Source of the DNA: an uncultured Kordia sp.
Lineage (GTDB): Bacteria > Bacteroidota > Bacteroidia > Flavobacteriales > Flavobacteriaceae
Direction: 5' to 3'
NCBI RefSeq assembly: GCF_947489565.1
Contig: NZ_CANLEA010000007.1
Coordinates: 186,001 to 250,000 of the forward strand
DNA: 64,000 nucleotides
Shown: positions 42,915 to 48,595 of the stretch, in pieces
Position numbering within the stretch: the first letter of the stretch is position 1
Layout: each line of letters begins with the position of its first letter
Position numbers and translations under genes: made by a program
The notes under the pieces: model-generated
Seen by the model: the letters and a program-made list of their open reading frames with translations, nothing else
Told to the model about the DNA's origin: nothing
The model's database searches: none

Positions 42915-44657
42915 TTATGATGGCATCATTTTAGGCAACGAAACCATCATTTTTGTGCCTTTTCCCAATTCGCTTTCTATAGAAAAAGTACCGTTGTTTT
43001 TTTTGATCATAGATTTGCAGAGTTGCATACCTAATCCTGTACCGATGATGTCTTCATGTTGTTTTTTGGCAAGTAGTGTAGTGTCTTTGAGCAATTCTAA
43101 ACGTGTAGTTTCATTCATGCCAATGCCTGTATCTTCTATAATTAACTGACAAAAATCGGGATCATCATTATGAGTGTATACCGTAATCTTACCGTTTGGA
43201 TTTGTAAACTTAATAGCATTGTCAATCAGGTTTCGTAAAATGATTTTAAGCGATTCTTGATCGGCATAAACCACCTCTTTTTTAGAAATGGTATTTTCAA
43301 ACTTAAGTTCTTTATCTGTTAAAATAGCTTTGTAGTTATACGCAACATGATCTATAATTGAAGTCAGGCGAAGTTTGGATATTTCAAAACGTGTTTGTTT
43401 GGTTTGCAGCAATGCCCAGTTCAATAAATTATCCAATAAATTATAAGCGCCATTTACAATAGAACTATTATTCTGTAATAGATTGCCAACTTTATGAAAA
43501 TCTTTAGTTTCTATCGTCGTCATTAACTTTTTATTACTTGTTTTAATAGCATTCACTGAAGAACGTAAATCGTGACTCACAATAGAAAACAGTTTGTCTT
43601 TTGTGGCATTCAATTCATCTAAATCTTCCTTTTGCGTATTAATGATCTTATTGCGTTTTACTTTTTCACGATACAAATACATGCTTACACCAAACATGAC
43701 AAATAAAATGATCGCAGAATATAAATACGTATCCAACTCTGCTTGTTTCGCTTTATTTTCAGCTTTTAGTACTGCAACTTCTTTTTGTTTGATTTCAACA
43801 GTAGCTTTTTGTTCAGCTTGTCCTAATGCATATAGTTTCTCCTGATCGTTTATTGAATCGGTCCATATCATATATTCTTTATAATATTGAATAGATTTCG
43901 GGTAATTTTTACGATGTTCTTCAACGACAGCCATATTATTAGCCGTATGTTGCTTTAATAAAAAATCGTTGGTAGTTTTTGCCAAACCATATGCTTTTTC
44001 AAAATAAGGAATTGCTTCAGCATCTTTATACTGCTCATAATACAACGAAGCTAAATCACCATATGCGCCAACCAGTTCAAGAGTATCTTTATCTTTTTCG
44101 TGCAATCGTACACTTTCGTTAAGATATTTTTCAGCTTCCGGAAACTGTTTTAAATGCAAATAGCATAAGCCAATATTATGTTCAATGTTTTTCTTTTTAA
44201 TGCCAAGAAGTTCTTGCTCAGAGAAGGTTTCAATCTTTTTAAAGTAGCCAATCGCTTTTGTGAATTGTTCTTGTTCCAAAGCTATAGAACCCAAATACAT
44301 TAACAGGTTATTGTGAAATTCAAAATCGTCAGCAGTTTTTGCAAATTCTTTAATGGCTTCTTTGAATACTTTTTTTTCGTAAAAACTAATTCCTCTTATA
44401 AAATGACAATAATCTGTAAGTTCACTTTTTGTAGTTTTTGTACTCAATTCTTTCATGGTATAAACTAATGTAGAATCCCATTCTTTTTCGACGAAAAATG
44501 ATTTGGCTTTTGCGAAATACGGATTGGTATCAAATTTCGTACTCTTATCCAGTACTTGTTGTGTGAAGACATTGCTTTGTGCTGCTTTTTGAGAAAAAAG
44601 TAGGACAGGAGCTAATATAAATAGTATTAGTAAATACTTTTTTTCTGCAAAATACAT
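42915..44657 (-). CDS. TPR-containing sensor histidine kinase, copy 2
   Basis: A 580-residue kinase. I use the ATG at 44657 (MYFAEKKYLLILFILAPVLL) rather than 44720, because it gives a normal signal peptide and a length matching copy 1. Periplasmic TPR repeats follow (GAYGDLASLYYEQYKDAEAI), then a membrane helix, the histidine box (LFSIVSHDLRSSVNAIKTSN) and ATPase motifs (NLIDNAIKF, EDTGIGMNE, GTGLGMQLC). It closely resembles copy 1, especially in the kinase core. No response regulator adjoins it, so it probably signals to the LytTR regulator at 38550. Confidence 0.92.
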   Translation of the reverse strand: MYFAEKKYLLILFILAPVLLFSQKAAQSNVFTQQVLDKSTKFDTNPYFAKAKSFFVEKEWDSTLVYTMKELSTKTTKSELTDYCHFIRGISFYEKKVFKEAIKEFAKTADDFEFHNNLLMYLGSIALEQEQFTKAIGYFKKIETFSEQELLGIKKKNIEHNIGLCYLHLKQFPEAEKYLNESVRLHEKDKDTLELVGAYGDLASLYYEQYKDAEAIPYFEKAYGLAKTTNDFLLKQHTANNMAVVEEHRKNYPKSIQYYKEYMIWTDSINDQEKLYALGQAEQKATVEIKQKEVAVLKAENKAKQAELDTYLYSAIILFVMFGVSMYLYREKVKRNKIINTQKEDLDELNATKDKLFSIVSHDLRSSVNAIKTSNKKLMTTIETKDFHKVGNLLQNNSSIVNGAYNLLDNLLNWALLQTKQTRFEISKLRLTSIIDHVAYNYKAILTDKELKFENTISKKEVVYADQESLKIILRNLIDNAIKFTNPNGKITVYTHNDDPDFCQLIIEDTGIGMNETTRLELLKDTTLLAKKQHEDIIGTGLGMQLCKSMIKKNNGTFSIESELGKGTKMMVSLPKMMPS

Positions 44658-44758
44658 GTGATATTTTTTTACAATGTAGTTAAATATCAAAACAAAAAAA
44701 AGCAGCGATGTTACAATCACTGCTTTTAAAGGACAAGTTTCATGTCAAATTAATTTTA

Positions 44759-45268
44759 TTACATAGGTCTTTTTACGGTAGTTATTGTTCCTCTAGATGT
44801 TTTTGGATCTATATTTTTGAAGAAAGTTTGTGTACAGTCTATTAATATCGCGCTTCCATCTCTATAAACGGGATCTGTTTTAAAAGAGATTAATATCGGA
44901 ATGTATTTATTGGTAGTTGCTTCATTAGCATAATAACTAATGTGTAAATTTAATTGATTTTTTCCTCCTTCCGAATATACAAATTGTTGTGTTACTGCAA
45001 ATTTGCTTGGATCAATTTCTTTTACTGGAAGTAATACCATGGCGTTTACATTTATGATTCCATTACCTGTTTCATGATACGCCATTACACAAGGTGGAAA
45101 TAAGTCATTTGTTTCATATTCTGAAAGACTTATTAATACGCGATCAAATTGTCCAGTTTGTTCACCTTCTCCTGCAATCAAAATAGGAGATGAAACAGTA
45201 ATTTCGGTGGTTAAGAGTTTTCCTGGGGTTTCTACTAAGTTATGTTCTAAAGTGGTTTGATGATTCAT
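44759..45268 (-). CDS. C-terminally tagged protein 3 (DPKTSRGTITTVK)
   Basis: A 169-residue beta-rich protein of unknown family. GGKNQLNLHISYY aligns by eye with the equivalent segment of tagged proteins 1 and 2. It ends NIDPKTSRGTITTVKRPM. No export signal or membrane helix. It lies between tagged protein 4 and TPR kinase copy 2, the same order as in the other cassette. Confidence 0.78.
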   Translation of the reverse strand: MNHQTTLEHNLVETPGKLLTTEITVSSPILIAGEGEQTGQFDRVLISLSEYETNDLFPPCVMAYHETGNGIINVNAMVLLPVKEIDPSKFAVTQQFVYSEGGKNQLNLHISYYANEATTNKYIPILISFKTDPVYRDGSAILIDCTQTFFKNIDPKTSRGTITTVKRPM

Positions 45269-45289
45269 AATAATTAGTTTTAAGGTTTT

Positions 45290-45322
45290 AGTTCTTACTC
45301 ATAAGGCTTTTCAGATTCCGCC
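45290..45322 (-). repeat. Conserved 5'-leader element, copy C
   Basis: The plus strand reads CTTACTCATAAGGCTTTTC then AGATTCCGCC, 22-54 bases upstream of tagged gene 3. Same position relative to the start codon as copies A and B. Confidence 0.72.
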
Positions 45323-45331
45323 ATTTTTTAC

Positions 45332-45922
45332 TTATGTTGGCCTTTTTACTGTAGTAATAGTTCCTCGTGAAGTTTTTGGATTACTGCTTTGAAGGTAGGT
45401 AATTATAGAGGTTACTTTTTCTGAATCTGGGTATTCTACAGTATACTTTATTCTGTAAGGAATAAATTCGTAGCGAGATTTTAAAGGAATGAGAGGTTCG
45501 ACAGGCTTTGGAAAAATGATATCAATTTTAAGCGCACCTCTTGGATCTAAAGTATCCTCTTCTTCAATAGCAACTTTATCAAAGACATAATCGGAATGTA
45601 CATAAATTAAAACCTCTAGTTGTATCGTTTTGCTTTTGCCGTCATATTCAGCTTCTACTTCTAAAGGCGCAATTTCTTCTATCATTGAATCTGGAGGAAC
45701 TACGATGACTTCATGATTGAAGGCCAAGCCACTAGTTGAACGTTCTCTGGGTTGAAGATCTTCTATTTTTGCATATCTAGGATCTTTCGTCGATTTTGTT
45801 TTTTGTTGGTCATTTTCTGTGATTAATGAAATATGTTCCAATGTTGCATTTTTAGTGTTCATAATTTTTAGGTATTGATTCGTAATAATTGTGTATAGAA
45901 TTGCTTTTCTATAAGTTAGCAA
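45332..45922 (-). CDS. C-terminally tagged protein 4 (NPKTSRGTITTVK)
   Basis: A 196-residue beta-rich protein of unknown family. The start at 45922 is uncertain: the ATG at 45862 (MNTKNATLEHISL) is 20 codons in and also plausible, because tagged proteins 2 and 3 start with similarly short leaders. The C-terminus is SNPKTSRGTITTVKRPT, nearly the same as protein 3. First gene of cassette 2, preceded by an inverted repeat and the best LytTR-like array. Confidence 0.75.
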   Translation of the reverse strand: MLTYRKAILYTIITNQYLKIMNTKNATLEHISLITENDQQKTKSTKDPRYAKIEDLQPRERSTSGLAFNHEVIVVPPDSMIEEIAPLEVEAEYDGKSKTIQLEVLIYVHSDYVFDKVAIEEEDTLDPRGALKIDIIFPKPVEPLIPLKSRYEFIPYRIKYTVEYPDSEKVTSIITYLQSSNPKTSRGTITTVKRPT

Positions 45923-45930
45923 TTCTATAC
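45893..45930. promoter_or_regulatory. 12-bp inverted repeat upstream of cassette 2
   Basis: GTATAGAATTGC and GCAATTCTATAC with a 14-base loop. The arms match those at 42693-42732 before cassette 1. It overlaps the longest possible reading of tagged gene 4, which favours the shorter start at 45862. Confidence 0.68.
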
Positions 45931-45967
45931 AAAGAGAGTATATTAAATATTGATTTTTAAAAATGTT

Positions 45968-46020
45968 GGAACGAGATGTTGTTTTTTTGGAACGAAATGG
46001 AGAAGTTGTGAAACAAGATT
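45968..46020. promoter_or_regulatory. Three 21-bp-phased direct repeats upstream of cassette 2
   Basis: GGAACGAGATG at 45968, GGAACGAAATG at 45989 and GAAACAAGATT at 46010, each 21 bases apart. This is the clearest of three arrays in the cluster and a good candidate binding site for the LytTR regulator. It could also serve the divergent peptide gene at 46146. Confidence 0.7.
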
Positions 46021-46145
46021 CTTTCGGAGGTAGATACTAAGAGGTAGTTTGTATACGGTATTTATAAATTCAGCACAACTGAGTTTTTATATAGATGAAA
46101 TACGTATTATCTTGAAGAAAATATGAATCTTAAAATACAGAAATC

Positions 46146-46310
46146 ATGAAGAAAAAAAGTATCAAAAACTTACAACTCAACAAGAAGTCCGTTGCAAAAT
46201 TTCAAGACAATGTAAAAGGAGGACACATTACAACAACATTGATAACTGTTACTTGTTTGATACAGTGTTATACCTTACAAGATGAATCTTGGTGTTGGGA
46301 AGCAAAGTAG
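46146..46310 (+). CDS. GG-leader natural-product precursor-like peptide
   Basis: A 54-residue peptide. The leader MKKKSIKNLQLNKKSVAKF ends in a double glycine (VKGG, residues 23-26) and has the LKxLxLNKKxIxxL pattern of Bacteroidota precursor peptides. The 28-residue putative core, HITTTLITVTCLIQ then CYTLQDESWCWEAK, is rich in Thr and has three Cys, which would suit dehydration and thioether or disulfide formation. No modifying enzyme is adjacent. A strong terminator follows at once, so it is a single-gene transcript. Confidence 0.75.
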   Translation: MKKKSIKNLQLNKKSVAKFQDNVKGGHITTTLITVTCLIQCYTLQDESWCWEAK

Positions 46311-46313
46311 TAC

Positions 46314-46344
46314 AAAAAAAAGCGAACTTCGGTTCGCTTTTTTA
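46314..46344. terminator. Bidirectional terminator between peptide gene and rebB copy 3
   Basis: AGCGAAC-TTCG-GTTCGCT with seven A before and seven T after: a textbook terminator in both directions for two convergent genes. Confidence 0.92.
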
Positions 46345-46363
46345 TTATTAAAATAAAGGTTAA

Positions 46364-46666
46364 TTATTCACCGTCATTCAAAATTTTACTAGTTGCATTA
46401 GCTGAACTAGCAGTATCAATATCATATATTGTTTCAACACCTTGTGTAGTGGCTGCTTGTGAAGTTGGATTGGAAGAAGTTTGATTCGTAGTTGCATTGT
46501 GTGCTGCATTTGCTAAAGCTTGCGAAGTTACTTCCATAAGATTTCCCATAGCTATTGCTGGTGCATCGCCAAGAACTTTTGTGTTTGCTTGTGTAACTGA
46601 ATCTGTAATTTGTGAATTTACAGCTGTTGGAAAACTTTCGGGTTGTGGTTTTGTTTTTTTTGACAT
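46364..46666 (-). CDS. RebB-family R-body protein homologue, third copy
   Basis: A 100-residue protein, taking the ATG at 46666 (MSKKTKPQPE); an in-frame ATG at 46699 would add 11 residues not seen in other RebB homologues. The core is VNSQITDSVTQANTKVLGDA then PAIAMGNLM. The tail has QAATTQGVETIYDIDT, shared with the copy at 22501. It stands apart from the main R-body-like operon, 66 bases after the hydroxylase gene, and may be co-transcribed with it. Confidence 0.85.
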   Translation of the reverse strand: MSKKTKPQPESFPTAVNSQITDSVTQANTKVLGDAPAIAMGNLMEVTSQALANAAHNATTNQTSSNPTSQAATTQGVETIYDIDTASSANATSKILNDGE

Positions 46667-46732
46667 GATATGTGGTTTTATTTCGAATAAATCATTCAAT
46701 TACAATTTATGGTGTACCGTATTTATGTAAAA

Positions 46733-47329
46733 TTATAAATCACTTTCTTTAATAATATTTCGAATCCAATCATTTGGAATCATATCAATAGTTAAGTTGA
46801 CACGTTCTGTACTTCCGTTATTGATGACTCTATGCGGATCGGTTAAACGCAAATACCAACATTCACCAGGTTGCATAGGAACTTCAGAATCGTTGAGGAA
46901 AAACTGAATACCATCTTTGTTTAAAATAGGAACCGTTAATCGTATCACAGATTTATGAACTTCCAAGCCCAAAGTCGGATCGGTATGTTGCTGCACTACA
47001 GAGTTTGGAGCCAAACGTAATAAACGTACCAAAGTTACTTTGGTATTGGCTTTAAAAGTATCGATAACACTTTGTAAATACGGCGAATCTGCCAAATAAC
47101 TAGTATCCATCCAATCGCACCAAGAACCATCTGCATAATCATCCGCTGGTGGCGGAAATGGCAATGAAGTATCTACCGTATGTGCAGGCGCACGAAGCGG
47201 AATTACATTGTAATATTCAAACTGCTGAAGCTTTAGTGCTTCAAATTCAGCCAACATTTTTTCGGCATCAAAAGAAAAAGGTAATTTAACTCTATCAGTA
47301 CTTTCTGTTTTAGGAGCTGCGTGTGCCAT
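46733..47329 (-). CDS. Aspartyl/asparaginyl beta-hydroxylase-like dioxygenase
   Basis: A 198-residue Fe(II)/2-oxoglutarate enzyme of the PF05118 type. Metal ligands are His115 and Asp117 (VVQQHTDP) and His166 (TDPHRV); Arg176 (STERVNL) would bind 2-oxoglutarate. CWYLRLTDPHRVINNGS is characteristic. It may hydroxylate Asp or Asn side chains of a protein or peptide. It sits between a RebB gene and three GG-leader peptide genes, so either could be its substrate; Asn-rich RebB and Asn-containing leaders both occur. That link is context only. Confidence 0.82.
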   Translation of the reverse strand: MAHAAPKTESTDRVKLPFSFDAEKMLAEFEALKLQQFEYYNVIPLRAPAHTVDTSLPFPPPADDYADGSWCDWMDTSYLADSPYLQSVIDTFKANTKVTLVRLLRLAPNSVVQQHTDPTLGLEVHKSVIRLTVPILNKDGIQFFLNDSEVPMQPGECWYLRLTDPHRVINNGSTERVNLTIDMIPNDWIRNIIKESDL

Positions 47330-47459
47330 GGTACATTTGTTTTATAGATTCCTAAAGTACTAAAAAAGTCCAAAATTTAAAACGACAACTTAAATTTATC
47401 ACTCAAATCAGCAATAATTACGTAAGTCAAATCTTATGAGAAAGAATTTGTATATAAAA

Positions 47460-47487
47460 AGAGATGTAATCATACAATCACATCTCT
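47460..47487 (-). terminator. Terminator after GG-leader peptide 1
   Basis: AGAGATGTGATTGT/ATGATTACATCTCT-type hairpin; a related hairpin follows each peptide of the trio. Confidence 0.65.
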
Positions 47488-47532
47488 ACAATATTCATTG
47501 TTCATTACATAGTAGCAATAAGCAAAGTTGCA

Positions 47533-47682
47533 TTACAAACCACATCCTTTCTTTCCTGTTCGTCTGCACAATAAAGTTTGACAAATTGCAGTACGTAGTA
47601 AACCTCCATTAACTTCATGTGCGTTTAAGTTAGAAATAGACTTTTTGTTGAGTTGTAATGATTTTAAATTTCTTTTGCTCAT
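47533..47682 (-). CDS. GG-leader precursor-like peptide, trio member 1
   Basis: A 49-residue peptide, not seen by usual length cut-offs. The leader MSKRNLKSLQLNKKSISNL leads to AHEVNGG (GG at 26-27). The putative core is LLRTAICQTLLCRRTGKKGC then GL, with three Cys and a basic character. It is near-identical to member 2 up to the core end, where RTGKKGCGL replaces PSGRKLCGW. A terminator follows. The precursor reading rests on the leader pattern and tandem copies. Confidence 0.75.
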   Translation of the reverse strand: MSKRNLKSLQLNKKSISNLNAHEVNGGLLRTAICQTLLCRRTGKKGCGL

Positions 47683-47734
47683 GTTTAAAAAAGTTTAAGA
47701 TTAATATGCCTCGAAAGAATAGTAAATCTTTTGA

Positions 47735-47860
47735 TAATAAAAGAAATGTGAGTGACGCTTTATGAAATGTCAGTATGAAATTATGTTCCTTAAAACCAGT
47801 TGTTTAGAGAGTTGTGCTATTTGTTTCACTTTATTATTGATACGAACAAATCAGCTTATA
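47735..47860 (-). pseudogene. Remnant of TonB-receptor 3' end, copy 1
   Basis: TAAAACCAGTTGTTTAGAGA matches the region around the stop of the receptor gene (48580-48600). CACTTTATTATTGATACGAA then CAAATCAGC matches 48948-48975 inside it. The ~340 bases in between are deleted. It lies between peptide members 1 and 2. Confidence 0.7.
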
Positions 47861-47865
47861 TTATA

Positions 47866-47894
47866 AGAGATGCAATTAATTTAATTACATCTCT
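47866..47894 (-). terminator. Terminator after GG-leader peptide 2
   Basis: AGAGATGCAATTAA paired with TTAATTACATCTCT, nearly perfect. Confidence 0.75.
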
Positions 47895-47941
47895 TTAATA
47901 AATTATAGTTTATTATAAATTAGCAATAAATCATAATTGCA

Positions 47942-48091
47942 TTACCAACCACATAATTTCCTTCCTGATGGTCTGCATAATAAAGTTTGACAAATTGCAG
48001 TACGTAGTAAACCTCCGTTAACTTCGTTTGCATTTAAGTTAGAAATAGACTTTTTGTTAAGTTGTAATGATTTTAAATTTCTTTTGCTCAT
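47942..48091 (-). CDS. GG-leader precursor-like peptide, trio member 2
   Basis: A 49-residue peptide. Leader MSKRNLKSLQLNKKSISNL then NANEVNGG; core LLRTAICQTLLCRPSGRKLC then GW. It lies 409 bases from member 1 start to start, and flanking sequence is repeated too, so the two arose by tandem duplication. Leader residues are kept exactly, while the core's last nine positions differ, the expected pattern if the core is diversifying. Confidence 0.75.
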   Translation of the reverse strand: MSKRNLKSLQLNKKSISNLNANEVNGGLLRTAICQTLLCRPSGRKLCGW

Positions 48092-48144
48092 GTTTAAAAA
48101 AGTTTAAGATTAATATGCCTCGAAAGAACAGTAAATCTTTTGAT

Positions 48145-48272
48145 AAAAAAAGAAATGTGAGTGACGCTTTATGAAATGTCAGTATGAAATATAGGCTTTA
48201 AAACCAGTTGTTTAGGCTGCTGTGCTACTTACGGTATGTCACTTTATTATTGATACGAACAAACCAGCTTAT
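48145..48272 (-). pseudogene. Remnant of TonB-receptor 3' end, copy 2
   Basis: Same structure as the remnant at 47735: AAAACCAGTTGTTTAG, then GTCACTTTATTATTGATACG then AACAAACCAGC. It matches two separated pieces of the receptor gene. Confidence 0.7.
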
Positions 48273-48278
48273 ATTATC

Positions 48279-48305
48279 AGAGATGCAACCTTAAGACCAC
48301 ATCTC
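48279..48305 (-). terminator. Hairpin after GG-leader peptide 3
   Basis: AGAGATG and CATCTC arms around a longer loop; weaker than its two counterparts. Confidence 0.5.
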
Positions 48306-48331
48306 CTCAATACATCATGTTTCATTATAAA

Positions 48332-48490
48332 TTAGCAATATGCACTGCCTTCCGAAGCGCACAAACGCTCGCCTCTTGATTTTCTACAAAGTAAACGTGT
48401 ACGGAAAAGTCCTCCTCTAACTTCATTTAAATTTAAGTTCGAAATGGACTTTTTGTTTAGTTCTAATGATTTTAAACTTCTTCTTTTCAT
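48332..48490 (-). CDS. GG-leader precursor-like peptide, trio member 3
   Basis: A 52-residue peptide, the copy nearest the TonB receptor. Leader MKRRSLKSLELNKKSISNL then NLNEVRGG; core LFRTRLLCRKSRGERLCASE then GSAYC with three Cys and five Arg. It is more divergent than members 1 and 2 and begins 106 bases after the receptor stop, so it is probably closest to the ancestral arrangement. Confidence 0.72.
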   Translation of the reverse strand: MKRRSLKSLELNKKSISNLNLNEVRGGLFRTRLLCRKSRGERLCASEGSAYC

Positions 48491-48595
48491 GTTCTAAAGT
48501 TTTTAGTTAATAATGGGCTAAATAACAGTAGAAATCTTGATGAAAAAAGAAAAGTGTGTGACGTTTTATAAAATATAAGCTTTAAAATCAGCTAT

